Assembly (NCBI GenBank): GCA_031291645.1
Contig: JARLIQ010000131.1
Location: forward strand, 1 to 39,294
Source: Caulobacteraceae bacterium
GTDB lineage: Bacteria > Pseudomonadota > Alphaproteobacteria > Caulobacterales > Caulobacteraceae
DNA: 39,294 nucleotides
Direction of reading: 5' to 3'
A program made the translations under genes and the position numbers. A model generated the notes under the pieces. It saw nothing but the letters and a program-made list of their open reading frames with translations, was not told the origin of the DNA and made no database searches. Position 1 is the first letter of the stretch; the number at the start of each line of letters is the position of its first letter. Below, piece by piece: positions 28,585-38,208 of the stretch.

Positions 28585-29481
28585 TCAGACCGCCTGGGCG
28601 TAGGGTTCGGCCAGGGTCCGCAGCCGCCAGGCCCTCGGACAGGCCAAAAGCGTGCGCACCAGGGCGTTGTTGATGCCATGGCCGGCGTAGCGGCCTTCGA
28701 ATCGGCCGAGCAGCGGCGCGCCCAAAAGACTCAGGTCGCCGACCGCATCCAGCGCCTTGTGCCGCACGAATTCGTCGGGCCAGCGCAGGCCTTCCGGGTT
28801 GAGCACCCGGTCGGCGTCGATCACCACCACGTTCTCCATCGACCCGCCGCGCGCGAGGCCGGCGCGGCGCAGGGCCTCGACCTCCTGGATGAAGCCGAAG
28901 GTGCGCGCCGGCGCCAGGTCTTCGCGGAAGCTGGTCTCGTCGACCACCAGGTCGATCTGCTGGCGGCCGATCGCCGCGCTGGGGAAGGCGATCTCGAACG
29001 CCAGCTCGAACCGGTCGGCCGGCAGCAGGGCGGCGCGCTTGTCGCCCTCGATCACCTCGACCGGCTCCAGCACTTCCAGATAGCGGCGCGGCGCGTCCTG
29101 CATGCGCAGGCCCGCCCGGTCGAGCAGTTGCACGAAGGGCTCGGCCGAACCGTCCATGATCGGGGTCTCGGGGCCGTCGAGCTCGATGGTGGCGTTGTCC
29201 ACGCCCAGGGCCAGCAGGCTGGCCGACAGGTGTTCGACGGTCGCCACGGTGACGCCGGCGGCGTTGCCGATCACCGTCTCCATCCGCGTCTCGACAACGG
29301 CCTCGCCATGGGCCGGCACGCGGTTGTCGCGGTCGTGTATGTCGGTGCGGACGTAGACGATGCCGGTGTCCGCCGGCGCCGGGCGGATCGAAACCCGCAC
29401 CCGCTGGCCGGTATGCACGCCGACGCCAGCGATGATGGCGGGCGCGGCCAGCGTGTGTTGGTAGACAGTCAGTGACGCCAA
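28585..29481 (-). CDS. lpxC: UDP-3-O-acyl-N-acetylglucosamine deacetylase LpxC
   Basis: LpxC (298 residues) performs the committed step of lipid A synthesis. Zinc ligands H84 (TVEHLSASLL), H241 and D245 (FVRHKALDAVGDL) and the catalytic H268 (GRYAGHGINNAL) are all present, and length is standard. The N terminus (YQHTLAAPAIIAGVGVHTG) is typical. It follows ftsZ on the same strand after a 132-base gap, the conserved place for lpxC at the end of division clusters. Confidence 0.97.
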   Translation of the reverse strand: MASLTVYQHTLAAPAIIAGVGVHTGQRVRVSIRPAPADTGIVYVRTDIHDRDNRVPAHGEAVVETRMETVIGNAAGVTVATVEHLSASLLALGVDNATIELDGPETPIMDGSAEPFVQLLDRAGLRMQDAPRRYLEVLEPVEVIEGDKRAALLPADRFELAFEIAFPSAAIGRQQIDLVVDETSFREDLAPARTFGFIQEVEALRRAGLARGGSMENVVVIDADRVLNPEGLRWPDEFVRHKALDAVGDLSLLGAPLLGRFEGRYAGHGINNALVRTLLACPRAWRLRTLAEPYAQAV

Positions 29482-29593
29482 GGGGAAACCTTCCGAAGCC
29501 TGGGCCAGGGGTTGGCCAGAAGACCTGTACCCTGGCCTTAGAAGCTATGCCGCACTGCGGCAACACAACTCCTGTTTCGGAATGTTTCCAGCC

Positions 29594-29617
29594 TTAGTCT
29601 TTGAAAATATAGACTAA
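29594..29617. repeat. AT-rich inverted repeat overlapping the ftsZ stop
   Basis: TTAGTCT - ten bases - AGACTAA forms a 7-bp stem in one of the few AT-rich spots of the window. The right arm includes the ftsZ stop codon (29614-29616). Possibly a regulatory or RNA-processing structure between ftsZ and lpxC; it lacks a GC-rich stem, so a rho-independent terminator is unlikely. Confidence 0.4.
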
Positions 29618-31173
29618 TTGGCGAGGCGGCGGAGGAAGGACGGGATCTCCAAATCCTCGGCCGAATCGGCCTGTTCCTCGACCGCCGGCTGAGGCGCCTG
29701 CTGCGCCGCGGCGGCCGCCCGGGCCTGCAGGACGGGCGTCGGGTCGTTGCGATAGTCGCGCAGCGGCGCCGGCGCCTCCTGGCGGGCGCGTCCGCCGCCG
29801 AACAGGCTGAGCCAGCCGCCCTTCTGCTGGTGGCGGCTCTCCTCGGCCACCAGCGGCCGGTCGGCGAACAGCGGGGCGTCGTCGATCGGCTTCTGGACCC
29901 TGGCCGCCGGGCGCTCGGGCTCGACGATCGAGGGCGTTTCGTAGAGGTCGGCCTGGGCCGCGCGCCCTTCCACGGCATCGGCCTCGGCCTGGGCGGCCGT
30001 ACGCGTCTCGACCGGCGCCGGCTCGACGGCCTCGGGGTAGAGCGAGGGCTGGACGGCGGCCGTACGGGCCGGCTCGACGATCGACTGGGCGAAGACCGGG
30101 GTCGGCTCGGCCGCGGGCCGGGCGGCCGGCGGGGCGACGTCCTTGATCATCAGCGGCTGGGCGGTCATCGGCGCGCGGGCCGGCTTGGGCTCGATCGCCG
30201 AGATCGACTGGCCGTCCATGCCGGTGGCGACCACCGAGACGCGGATCTTGCCTTCCAGCGCCGGGTCGAAGGCCGCGCCGAAGATGATGTTGGCTTCCGG
30301 GTCGACCTGTTCGGAGATGGCGTTGGCCGCCTCGTCGACTTCCAGCAGGGTCATGTCCAGGCCGCCGGTGACGTTGACCAGCACGGCCTTGGCGCCCTTC
30401 AGCGAGACCTCGTCCAGCAGCGGGTTGGCGATGGCGTTCTGCGAGGCCATCAGCGCGCGGTCGTCGCCGGTCGCCTCGCCGGTGCCCATCATCGCCTTGC
30501 CCATCTCGGTCATCACCGTGCGGACGTCGGCGAAGTCGAGGTTGATCAGGCCCGGCAGCACCATCAGGTCGGTGATCGAGCGGACGCCCGAGTGCAGCAC
30601 CTGGTCGGCCATGCCGAAGGCCTCGGCGAAGGTGGTGCGCTCGTTGGCGATGCGGAACAGGTTCTGGTTCGGGATGACGATCAGGGTGTCGACATACCGC
30701 TGCAGTTCGGCGATGCCGGCCTCGGCCAGGCGCATGCGGTGGCGGCCTTCGAAGGTGAAGGGCTTGGTGACCACGCCGACGGTCAGGATGCCGCGCTCGC
30801 GGGCGCACTTGGCGATGATCGGGGCCGCGCCGGTGCCGGTGCCGCCGCCCATGCCGGCGGTGATGAACACCATGTGCGCGCCGTCGAGGTGCTCGCCGAT
30901 CTCGAGGCCGCTCTCCTCGGCCGCCGACATGCCGATCTCGGGATGGGCGCCGGCGCCGAGCCCTTGCGTCACCGTGACGCCGAGCTGGATGCGCCGGTCG
31001 GTTTTGGAAAAGGCGAGCTGCTGGGCGTCGGTGTTGGCGACGACGAACTCGACCCCCTCGAGCCCGGCCTCGATCATGTTGTTAACCGCGTTGCCTCCAG
31101 CCCCGCCGATGCCGAACACCACAATTCTGGGCTTCAGTTCAGTCGTCCGCGGCGCGGAAAGATGTATAGCCAT
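29614..31173 (-). CDS. ftsZ: cell division protein FtsZ
   Basis: FtsZ (519 residues) is the tubulin-like GTPase that forms the cytokinetic ring. Its GTP-binding signature GGGTGTG is at 109-115, with NTDAQQL near 47-53 and the T7 loop [11 protein letters not shown]. The GTPase core ends near 320. A long proline- and alanine-rich linker of about 185 residues follows, then the conserved C-terminal peptide [14 protein letters not shown] that binds FtsA and other partners. A linker of this length is characteristic of Caulobacterales. The start ATG at 31173 lies about 95 bases downstream of a CtrA box in a GANTC-rich promoter region. Confidence 0.98.
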   Translation of the reverse strand: MAIHLSAPRTTELKPRIVVFGIGGAGGNAVNNMIEAGLEGVEFVVANTDAQQLAFSKTDRRIQLGVTVTQGLGAGAHPEIGMSAAEESGLEIGEHLDGAHMVFITAGMGGGTGTGAAPIIAKCARERGILTVGVVTKPFTFEGRHRMRLAEAGIAELQRYVDTLIVIPNQNLFRIANERTTFAEAFGMADQVLHSGVRSITDLMVLPGLINLDFADVRTVMTEMGKAMMGTGEATGDDRALMASQNAIANPLLDEVSLKGAKAVLVNVTGGLDMTLLEVDEAANAISEQVDPEANIIFGAAFDPALEGKIRVSVVATGMDGQSISAIEPKPARAPMTAQPLMIKDVAPPAARPAAEPTPVFAQSIVEPARTAAVQPSLYPEAVEPAPVETRTAAQAEADAVEGRAAQADLYETPSIVEPERPAARVQKPIDDAPLFADRPLVAEESRHQQKGGWLSLFGGGRARQEAPAPLRDYRNDPTPVLQARAAAAAQQAPQPAVEEQADSAEDLEIPSFLRRLAN

Positions 31174-31646
31174 GGGACCCCTGCGTCGTTCGTCCGTGGA
31201 ACGCGGAGTCCGGCGTGCGCTTCGCCAGGCTCCGCGACGGTAGACGTTAACTGAACGCCCACCATCGTTAATCGGCGGTTAATTGCATAAGCTGAGTCGG
31301 AGCTACGTCGAGCCTGGCCGTATGGAATATTCTTGATTCACAAAGCTTTTTGAAAGGCCCGGTTCCGCGAGGCGCGGCGCGCGGCCGCAGGATGCGTTAA
31401 CCTTTGTCTGGCCCAGATTCGCGGTCCGGTCCGGCAATGCGACGGCGCCGTCGGCCGGCGAAATGCGCGATTCTGGCCGCCGGCGGAACAGGATTGAAGT
31501 CGTCGAACACGACAATGTTAATCTTGACCGTAGCCGACTCTGTTGGGCCGAGGGCCCGATCCATTGTAAATGTGCGTTACCCGCATTCGTTATGAGTTCC
31601 TAAATTTAGCTGATGTTCACATAGTGAAAATAGCGGGGGCCCAGCC
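31174..31646. promoter_or_regulatory. 473-bp divergent regulatory region of ftsZ and a secreted-protein gene
   Basis: The longest gene-free stretch of the window and locally AT-richer than its surroundings. It holds a CtrA box (31268-31282), further GTTAA motifs (31247, 31397, 31518) and six GANTC sites at 31206, 31294, 31335, 31416, 31469 and 31536. GANTC is the CcrM methylation target that, with GcrA, times ftsZ transcription in Caulobacter. I find no credible coding sequence in it. Confidence 0.7.
31268..31282 (-). promoter_or_regulatory. CtrA box upstream of ftsZ
   Basis: On the minus strand the sequence reads TTAA-CCGCCGA-TTAAC, an exact CtrA consensus, 95-109 bases before the ftsZ start. 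In Caulobacter crescentus CtrA represses ftsZ through such a site in swarmer cells; the same logic is inferred here. Confidence 0.8.
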
Positions 31647-32669
31647 ATGAGACGAACGTTTCGGCTTGGACTGATGTTCGGGGCCGCGGCGGTCTGCGCG
31701 GCGAGCCTGATGCCGGCCGCGTCAGCCCAGGACGACCCCGCGCCCCGCGTCGATATCCTCCGCGAACAGAGCTTGCAGGACACGCCCCGCGTCACCTTGC
31801 CGCGCGGCGTGGTCGAGGCCGCCAGCGTCTATGAGAGCTACTTGCGGCGCGCGGCCGCCATCCGGGCGAGTTTCCGCGACGGCGAAGCGGTGCGCACGGC
31901 GATGACCGTGGGCGAATCCTACCAGCCCGAACAGCTCCAGGAGGGGCTGATCGCCTACGCGGCGCTTATCGCGCTGGAGGATGTGCGCTTCGTCAAGGGC
32001 GTGCGGGTGGTCATCCGCACGCCCGAGGAGGCCGATCGCGAGGCCGAACGTCTGTTGGCCGATCCCGCCCAGGTCGCCGCCATCCCCGGCGCCGGACATG
32101 CCGCGGCGTTGGTCAGCGCCGAGCTTCGCCAGGAAGGCGGGCAGTTGTTCGAAGCCGGACGCGCGGTGAAGCAGTCGGCCTATGACGTGCAGCACCAGGC
32201 CTGGTCGAAGCGGACCGTACCCGACCAGTCCGATCGGCTGGCGCGGGCCAAGTCCCTGGCGGCCTCGGCGGTGATTCCAGCGCCCGAGGAGGTCGCGCAC
32301 CTGCTGCAGACCGCCGCGACCTTCCGCGGTCGGGAGGCCGAGGATCAGGATCCCTCCGGCGCCACGCCGGCCATCCAGCGCGGGCTCCCGCTGGCGGCGC
32401 TCGCCCTCCTGGGCGAGGCCAATGACGAGGCCCGGCTATCGCCGATCCTGTCGGAAGGTTCCGGCGCCGGCTGCATGCACATGGCCAAGCTCAATCTCTA
32501 CCAGTGCCTGGCGGTGGCCGGTCCGCACTATGAGGACATCTTCTGCCTGGGCCAGCACGCGTTGATGGACACCGGCAGCTGCGTCGCGGCGGTCGGAGGA
32601 GAGGATCCCGCGCGCATGGGGACGCGGGCGGTCGCGATCCCGGTGGCCGAGAACAGCTACAGCCGCTGA
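31647..32669 (+). CDS. secreted protein of unknown function between ftsA and ftsZ
   Basis: I do not recognise this 340-residue protein. It has a clear Sec signal peptide (basic MRRTFRLG, hydrophobic core, ASAQ cleavage near residue 27), so it is likely periplasmic. The middle is charged, alanine-rich and probably helical. The C-terminal third has four cysteines in a pattern GCMHMAKLNLYQC...FCLG...GSCV that could form two disulfides. It is the only plus-strand gene in the division cluster: divergent from ftsZ, sharing its regulatory gap, and convergent with ftsA with a 13-base gap. A role in envelope growth or division is suggested by location only. Confidence 0.75.
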   Translation: MRRTFRLGLMFGAAAVCAASLMPAASAQDDPAPRVDILREQSLQDTPRVTLPRGVVEAASVYESYLRRAAAIRASFRDGEAVRTAMTVGESYQPEQLQEGLIAYAALIALEDVRFVKGVRVVIRTPEEADREAERLLADPAQVAAIPGAGHAAALVSAELRQEGGQLFEAGRAVKQSAYDVQHQAWSKRTVPDQSDRLARAKSLAASAVIPAPEEVAHLLQTAATFRGREAEDQDPSGATPAIQRGLPLAALALLGEANDEARLSPILSEGSGAGCMHMAKLNLYQCLAVAGPHYEDIFCLGQHALMDTGSCVAAVGGEDPARMGTRAVAIPVAENSYSR

Positions 32670-32682
32670 GCGGCGCTGACCG

Positions 32683-34005
32683 CTAGAGGTTGTCCCGCAG
32701 CCAAGTCGCGGCGCGGCCGAAGGGCGTGGTCGAGCGATCATCGCGCGGTCCCGGCTTGGCGCCGGCGAGCGCACGCAGCGACACCACCTCGCGCGGACCA
32801 AAGGCCGCCCGTTGCAAGACGCCTGCCGCGGCGCAGAAGGCCGGACCCGAGGCCGCGTCCGCCAGGTGCGGCGCGCGCTTGGGCCGGCCCAGGCGCACCG
32901 GCCGGTCGAACACGCGCACTGCGACTTCGCGCACGCCGGACAGCTGGCTGGCCCCGCCGGTCAAGACGATGCCGGCGCCCGGCTCCAGCGCCGCGCCGCT
33001 GGCCTTCAGCCGCTCGCGCAGCAGCTCCAGGGTCTCTTCCACGCGCGGGGCGATGATGCCCTTGAGCAGCGATCGCGGCGCGATGACCGGTCCGGCGCCA
33101 GGATCGTCGCCGCGCGGCGGCGCCTCGATCATCTCGCGGTCCTCGTTGGAGGAAGCGATGGCCGCGCCGTGCAGGGTCTTGATCCGTTCTGCGCCGGCGA
33201 TGGACGTGGAGAGCCCGCGGGCGATGTCGGCCGTCACATGGGCCCCGCCCACCGCCAGGCTGTCGACATGGATCAGCGAGCCGCCAGAGAACACCGCCAC
33301 CGAGGTCGAACCGCCGCCCATGTCCACGCAGATGCAGCCCAGGTCCATCTCGTCGTCTTCCAGCGCGGCCAGCGCGGCGGAGAAGGGCGCGGCGACCACG
33401 CCGTGGAACTCCAGATGCGCGCGCTCGACGCAGAAGCTCAGGGTCTGGAACACCGTCTCGCTGATCGAGACCACCACCAGCTCCAGCCCCAGGGTGCGGC
33501 CGAACATGGGACGCGGATCGCGCACTCCGCGCTGGGCGTCCACCGACCAGGCGATGGGCAGGAGATGGATCGGCCGGCGCCCCGGCATGCGCACCTGCGC
33601 CAGGGCGGCGCTGATCGCGCGGGTGAGGTCGTGGTCGCTGATCGGCCTGGCGCCCAGGGAGACCTGGGAGCAGACCCGATGGCTGGCCAGCTGGCCGCCG
33701 GAGGTGGTCACCGAGACGCCATGCACGGCGACGCCGGCCACCGCCTCGGCCCGTTCGACCGCCTGGGCGATGGCGTCGGCCGCGTCATCCATGTTGACGA
33801 TGGCGCCGCCGCGTACGCCGCGGGACTGAGCCTGGCCGACTCCGACGGTTCTCAACGTCCGCTCCTCGCGGTTGATCCCGTCCGGCTTCATGACGAAGCA
33901 GGCGACCTTGGAGGCGCCAAGATCCAGGGCCGCGACCACGGGCTGGCGCCCGCTCAAGGTCTTCAGTCCGTCCCGCGCGTCACGCCGGTCTTGCAATCGC
34001 GACAT
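32683..34005 (-). CDS. ftsA: cell division protein FtsA
   Basis: FtsA (about 440 residues) is the actin-like protein that anchors FtsZ filaments to the inner membrane. The ATPase fold motifs are VVAALDLGASKVACFV near the N terminus, CICVDMGGGSTSVAVF in the middle and GIVLTGGASQLSGV towards the end. The C-terminal amphipathic membrane-targeting helix is RAATWLRDNL. Two starts are possible: the ATG at 34005 after a GAGG site, or the GTG at 34035 that overlaps the ftsQ stop (GTGA) and adds ten residues. I favour the ATG but cannot exclude the GTG. Confidence 0.95.
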   Translation of the reverse strand: MSRLQDRRDARDGLKTLSGRQPVVAALDLGASKVACFVMKPDGINREERTLRTVGVGQAQSRGVRGGAIVNMDDAADAIAQAVERAEAVAGVAVHGVSVTTSGGQLASHRVCSQVSLGARPISDHDLTRAISAALAQVRMPGRRPIHLLPIAWSVDAQRGVRDPRPMFGRTLGLELVVVSISETVFQTLSFCVERAHLEFHGVVAAPFSAALAALEDDEMDLGCICVDMGGGSTSVAVFSGGSLIHVDSLAVGGAHVTADIARGLSTSIAGAERIKTLHGAAIASSNEDREMIEAPPRGDDPGAGPVIAPRSLLKGIIAPRVEETLELLRERLKASGAALEPGAGIVLTGGASQLSGVREVAVRVFDRPVRLGRPKRAPHLADAASGPAFCAAAGVLQRAAFGPREVVSLRALAGAKPGPRDDRSTTPFGRAATWLRDNL

Positions 34006-34031
34006 ACCCTCGAACCCCCATGAGATGCTGT

Positions 34032-34946
34032 TCACGCCCCGCCGGCCGCCACCGATCCAGGCGGCGCCGGATCGCGCGGCCGCACGGCCACCAATTCAGG
34101 ATCGCGCAGGTCGATGCGCGCGAACCCCAGCTCCAGGATCCGGGACTTCTGATCCAGCTGGTCGAGCTGGATCAGCGCGGAGTCCTCGCCCACCGCGGGC
34201 AGCTGGATCAGGCCGCCGTCCTTCATCCGGAGGTCCCATCGTCGGTCGTCGACCCGCACCAGCGCCTCCAGCCGCTGCATCAGGCGCGGCCGCGCGCGGA
34301 CCAGCGGCAGGATGCCCGCGGCGCTGTCGTTGGCCCCCTCGCCAACGACCAGCGGCAGATCGACGAAGCGGCCCGGATCGGCCTCGGCGATGGCATGGCC
34401 ATCGGCGTCCACCACCTGCACCTTGCCAGCGTGCTGCCAGACCGCCAGGGCGTCGCGTTGGGCGACGACTACGACGATGGCGTCGGGCAGGAGGCGCACC
34501 ACCCGGGCCTGCTTGACCCAGCCGACCTGTTCGACACGGGCGCGGACGGCCTTCAGATCCAGGCCCAGGATCGGCTGGTCCCGATAGACGCCGGCCGCCT
34601 TGATGATGTCCGCCTGGGCCATGGGCGAAGCGCCCTGGATGGTCAGGGTCTTGACCCGGAAGCCTACAACGGCGAACTGCCGGTCCAGGCCCATGCCGAC
34701 GCCGCTGGCGATGTTCTTCAGGTGATGTCCGGAGACGAGCGCGGCGACCAGCGCCAGGCAGACGACGCCCGCGGCCACCAGCCCCGCGATGTGCGGCGGC
34801 AGGCCGACCTTGCGCGCCGCGGCGAGTTTGGCCGGGGCGTAGCCGCTGGTTCTGGCCGAGCGGGACTTGGATGCGGGAGCGCTGGCCGGGGCCTTGGCCC
34901 GGGGCTTTGGCCGACTAGCCGGTCCTCCCCGCACCACCACGGCCAT
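34032..34946 (-). CDS. ftsQ: cell division protein FtsQ
   Basis: FtsQ (304 residues from this start) is a bitopic divisome protein linking cytoplasmic and periplasmic division factors. It has a basic, proline-rich cytoplasmic tail (residues 1-50), one transmembrane segment (about 52-75, [20 protein letters not shown]), a POTRA domain ([22 protein letters not shown]), and the FtsQ beta domain ([26 protein letters not shown]). The frame is open to 34988, but the ATG at 34946, inside the ddl end, gives the proper N terminus. It overlaps ddl by 32 bases. A near-consensus CtrA box lies upstream within ddl. Confidence 0.95.
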   Translation of the reverse strand: MAVVVRGGPASRPKPRAKAPASAPASKSRSARTSGYAPAKLAAARKVGLPPHIAGLVAAGVVCLALVAALVSGHHLKNIASGVGMGLDRQFAVVGFRVKTLTIQGASPMAQADIIKAAGVYRDQPILGLDLKAVRARVEQVGWVKQARVVRLLPDAIVVVVAQRDALAVWQHAGKVQVVDADGHAIAEADPGRFVDLPLVVGEGANDSAAGILPLVRARPRLMQRLEALVRVDDRRWDLRMKDGGLIQLPAVGEDSALIQLDQLDQKSRILELGFARIDLRDPELVAVRPRDPAPPGSVAAGGA

Positions 34947-35859
34947 AGGCGTCCTCCACGATCCAGCACACCAAGTCGTCGAACCCAATGCCGAGGTGCG
35001 CCGCCTGTTCGGGAACGAGCGAGGTGGGCGTCATGCCGGGCTGGGTGTTGACCTCCAAAAGGACCAGAAGGTCGTTAACGTCGTCATAACGGAAGTCAGA
35101 TCGGGTAACCCCCCGGCAACCTAAAGCGGCGTGCGCCAGCTCGGCCATGCGCAGGGCGCGGTCGGTGGCGTTGGCCGAAATACGCGCCGGCACCACATGT
35201 TTCGAGCCGCCCTCGCCGTACTTGGCGTCGTAGTCGTAGAAGCCGGTCGACGGGACGATCTCGGTGACCGCCAGGGCCTTGCCGTCCATCACCGCCACCG
35301 ACAGCTCCAGTCCGGCGATGTAGGGCTCGATCATCACCCGATCGCCATAGGTCCAGGACGGGGCCAGAAGCTCCTGCGGCGGGCTGTTGGCGCCCTCGAA
35401 CACCAGGAAGACGCCGACCGACGAGCCCTGTGCGTTCGGCTTGACCACATAGGGCGGGGCCATGACGTGGTTGCGCGCCGCCTCGAAGCGATCGAACAGG
35501 CCGCCGCCCGGGACGCGGACGCCGGCCGCGGCCATCACCGCCTTGGCCTTGTCCTTGTCCAGCGCCAGGGCCGAGGCCAAGACGCCGCAGTGGCTGTAGG
35601 GCAGCGCCAGGGTCTCCAGCACCCCCTGGACGCAGCCGTCCTCGCCCCACTCGCCGTGCAGGGCGTTGAACACCACGTCGGGCTTCACCTTCGTGAGCAC
35701 TTGGGCGATATCGCGGCCGGCGTCGATGCGGCTGACCTTAGCGCCCGAGCGCTCCAAGGCGTCCGCGCAGGCTTTGCCGGAGGTCAGCGAGACATCCCGT
35801 TCGGCGGAGAGCCCGCCCATCAGGACGGCGACGTGGTGGCCTTTGAGACGCTCGGACAT
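34915..35859 (-). CDS. ddl: D-alanine--D-alanine ligase
   Basis: Ddl (314 residues) is an ATP-grasp enzyme forming D-Ala-D-Ala for peptidoglycan precursors. Family motifs are [46 protein letters not shown] (ATP site) and the metal-binding [20 protein letters not shown] near the C terminus. The frame runs open far upstream as a shadow of the peptidase gene; the ATG at 35859 ([16 protein letters not shown]) is the real start. It lies 11 bases downstream of the M28 peptidase gene. Confidence 0.97.
   Translation of the reverse strand: MSERLKGHHVAVLMGGLSAERDVSLTSGKACADALERSGAKVSRIDAGRDIAQVLTKVKPDVVFNALHGEWGEDGCVQGVLETLALPYSHCGVLASALALDKDKAKAVMAAAGVRVPGGGLFDRFEAARNHVMAPPYVVKPNAQGSSVGVFLVFEGANSPPQELLAPSWTYGDRVMIEPYIAGLELSVAVMDGKALAVTEIVPSTGFYDYDAKYGEGGSKHVVPARISANATDRALRMAELAHAALGCRGVTRSDFRYDDVNDLLVLLEVNTQPGMTPTSLVPEQAAHLGIGFDDLVCWIVEDAYGRGGAGRTG
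35075..35089 (-). promoter_or_regulatory. near-consensus CtrA box inside ddl, upstream of ftsQ
   Basis: On the minus strand the sequence reads TTAT-GACGACG-TTAAC, one base off TTAA-N7-TTAAC, about 130 bases before the ftsQ start. In Caulobacter crescentus CtrA controls a ftsQA promoter. The site is inside coding sequence, so chance occurrence cannot be excluded. Confidence 0.45.
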
Positions 35860-35870
35860 GGCTCCAGCGC

Positions 35871-37250
35871 CTACTTGGCGATCGCACGAAAGTCGATGTC
35901 GCTTTCGGCCGCTGCGTAGATCAGCGCCGCCCAGGCCGCGGTGCTCTGATCCAGGGCCTTGGGATCGACCTTGTCCAAGGTGTCGTCGGCCGAGTGGTGG
36001 ATGTCGAAATAGCGCGTCGCGTCGGGATGCAGGTCGATGACCGGAACGCCCAGGATCTGCAGGCCCTCGACGTCCGATCCGCTGTTGGTCGCCGGCGTGA
36101 AGCCCACGTAGACCTTCAGCGGCGCCAGCACCCCGCTCATGGCCTTCATCGCCGGGGTCGCCAGCGCGCCCTTGGGGTACTGCACGCTCCAGACCGGCCC
36201 TGGACCCTCGTCGCTCTCGCCGGCCAGCACGATCTTGGCGACCTCGTCCTTGTGGCGCGCCGCATAGGCCTCGCCGGCGCCGCCCATCTCCTCGGAGCCG
36301 AACATCACCACCCGCACGGTGCGGCGCGGATGGCGCGGCAGGTCGTTGATCAGCTTGGCCGCGCCGGTGGTGATCGAGACGCCGGCGCCATCGTCGATGG
36401 CCCCGGTGCCCGGGTCCCAGCTGTCCAGGTGGCCGCCGATGACGATCACCTCGTCCGGCTTCTCGCGGCCGGTCGCCTCGCCGACGATGTTCCAGGCCGG
36501 CGCATTGGGCACGGTGTGCGAGTCGAGGCTGAGGCGGATGCGGATGGGTTGGCCTCGCGCGGCCATATGGTCCAGCAGTTCGGCGTCGGCGACCGAAAGG
36601 GCCGCGGCCGGGATCTTCGGCGCGTCCGGCGCATAGCGCAGGGCGCCCGTATGCGGCAGCCGGTTCTCGGCGGTGGAAAGCGAGCGGTGCAGGTAGGCGA
36701 TCGCCCCGCGCCGCGCAGCTTCCGACGGCCCGGAGGTGCGCACCGGATTGATGGCGCCGTAGCCCTCGCCGGTCTGGGTGCGCACCATCGGCTGGGTGAC
36801 GACCGCGATCTTGCCGGCGAGCGAGCCCACGGGCGCGGCCAGGAGGTCGGCGTAGGTGTGGAAGAGCACGATCTCCGCCTCGATCCCCTCCTTCGGCGTC
36901 GGGACCGAGCCGCCGAGGCCGAGGATCGCCAGCTTCTGCGGGAAGGGCGCGACCACTTCGGCCGCTTCCGGCCCGCGCACCCAGGCGGTGACGGTGAAGG
37001 GCTCGGCGTGCACGTTCTGGAAGCCCAACGCGGTGAGCTTGGCCAGCCCCCACTCCATCGCCCGCTTCTGCGCCGGCGATCCGGCCGGCCGCGGCCCGAT
37101 CTCGGTGGTCAGCGATTCCAGGATGGGAAACGCCGGCGACCCGGCCAACGCCTTGTCGCGCAGCTGCGCCGAGACATCCGCGATCGACTGGGCGTGGGCA
37201 GCCGCGGTGAGGGACAAGAGGGCGCCGACGGCGGCAAGACGGGTACGCAT
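35871..37250 (-). CDS. secreted M28-family zinc peptidase (carboxypeptidase Q-like)
   Basis: A 459-residue peptidase with a Sec signal peptide (AAHAQS cleavage near residue 20), so periplasmic or exported. The co-catalytic zinc motifs are H274 ([11 protein letters not shown]), D286/D287 (GAIDDGAG), E320-E321 (FGSEEMGG) and the late histidine in DIHHSADDT. This matches the plasma glutamate carboxypeptidase (CPQ) type, which acts on dipeptides. A protease-associated-like insert lies around residues 100-230. It lies between murB and ddl in the cell-wall cluster, so recycling or trimming of peptides in the periplasm is conceivable but unproven. Confidence 0.9.
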   Translation of the reverse strand: MRTRLAAVGALLSLTAAAHAQSIADVSAQLRDKALAGSPAFPILESLTTEIGPRPAGSPAQKRAMEWGLAKLTALGFQNVHAEPFTVTAWVRGPEAAEVVAPFPQKLAILGLGGSVPTPKEGIEAEIVLFHTYADLLAAPVGSLAGKIAVVTQPMVRTQTGEGYGAINPVRTSGPSEAARRGAIAYLHRSLSTAENRLPHTGALRYAPDAPKIPAAALSVADAELLDHMAARGQPIRIRLSLDSHTVPNAPAWNIVGEATGREKPDEVIVIGGHLDSWDPGTGAIDDGAGVSITTGAAKLINDLPRHPRRTVRVVMFGSEEMGGAGEAYAARHKDEVAKIVLAGESDEGPGPVWSVQYPKGALATPAMKAMSGVLAPLKVYVGFTPATNSGSDVEGLQILGVPVIDLHPDATRYFDIHHSADDTLDKVDPKALDQSTAAWAALIYAAAESDIDFRAIAK

Positions 37251-37302
37251 GATTCTTCTCCAGGAATGCGCGGCCGATACTGCCCGAGGCCCCTACGCGG
37301 CG

Positions 37303-38208
37303 CTACCGTCGCCCGATCCGCTTGATCTCCCATTCCAACTCGACGCCGAAGCGGGCCTTGACATCGGCGCGCACGGTCTCGCCGAGCCCCTCCAGGTCGG
37401 CGGCGGTGGCGGTTCCGTCGTTGATCAGGAAATTGGCGTGCTGGCCCGAGAAGCTGGCCCCGCCGTAGGGTTTGCCGCGCCAGCCGGCGGCGTCGATGAG
37501 GCGCCAGGCGCTGTCGCCCTCGGGGTTCTTGAAGGTCGAGCCGCCGGTCTTCTCGCGGATCGGCTGGCTGGCCTCGCGGCGGGCGGTGATCTCGTCCATG
37601 CGCGCCTCGATCTCGGCAGGCTCGTCGCGGCGGCCCTCGAACAGCGCGCCGGTGAAGATCAGCCCGCCGTCCCGGGCCGCGCGGGACTTGCGGTAGGTGA
37701 AATCCATCTCCGCCCTGGTCAGGGTGCGCCGCTCGCCGGCGCGGGTCACGGCGTAGGCCTCGACCAGGACGTCCTCCGTCTCGGCGCCATAGCAGCCGGC
37801 GTTCATGATGCAGGCGCCGCCGACCGTTCCGGGCACGCCGCGATAGAACTCCAGGCCGGCTATCCCCGCCTTGGCCGCCTCGCGGGCCAGGACGGCGTCA
37901 GGCACGGCCGCGCCGGCGAAGATCCGGGTCTCGCCCCGGACCTCCACCGATGAGAACGCGCGCCCGGCCAGTCGAATGACCACGCCCTCGACCCCCCCCT
38001 CGCGGACCAGAAGGTTGGAGCCGACCCCGATAGCGGTGACCGGAACCGCCGGATCCAGGCCCTTCAGGAAGGCGGCGAGATCATCCGCATCTTCCGGCAG
38101 GAACAGCACGTCGGCCGGCCCGCCGACCCTCAGCCAGGTGAACGGCGCGAGGGCCGCGTCGCGCAGTAGCTTGCCCCGCACGACGGGCAGGCGGTCGCGC
38201 CAATTCAT
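37303..38208 (-). CDS. murB: UDP-N-acetylenolpyruvoylglucosamine reductase MurB
   Basis: MurB (301 residues) is the FAD-dependent reductase making UDP-N-acetylmuramate. FAD-binding motifs are [33 protein letters not shown] and MNAGCYG. The catalytic serine is in [10 protein letters not shown], and [14 protein letters not shown] is near the C terminus. The lack of the long extra loop points to type II MurB. The ATG at 38208 overlaps the murC stop (ATGA), so the longer frame to 38250 is rejected. Confidence 0.97.
   Translation of the reverse strand: MNWRDRLPVVRGKLLRDAALAPFTWLRVGGPADVLFLPEDADDLAAFLKGLDPAVPVTAIGVGSNLLVREGGVEGVVIRLAGRAFSSVEVRGETRIFAGAAVPDAVLAREAAKAGIAGLEFYRGVPGTVGGACIMNAGCYGAETEDVLVEAYAVTRAGERRTLTRAEMDFTYRKSRAARDGGLIFTGALFEGRRDEPAEIEARMDEITARREASQPIREKTGGSTFKNPEGDSAWRLIDAAGWRGKPYGGASFSGQHANFLINDGTATAADLEGLGETVRADVKARFGVELEWEIKRIGRR

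Noticed and set aside
25558-29475. A 1305-codon open frame on the plus strand
   Set aside because: It is antisense to recN, bamD and lpxC, all well supported by family motifs. Its composition (runs of R, G, Q, A) is that of a GC-rich shadow frame.
31404-31595. A 63-codon open frame in the ftsZ regulatory gap
   Set aside because: No family features, no ribosome-binding site, and it covers GANTC and GTTAA motifs in the promoter region.
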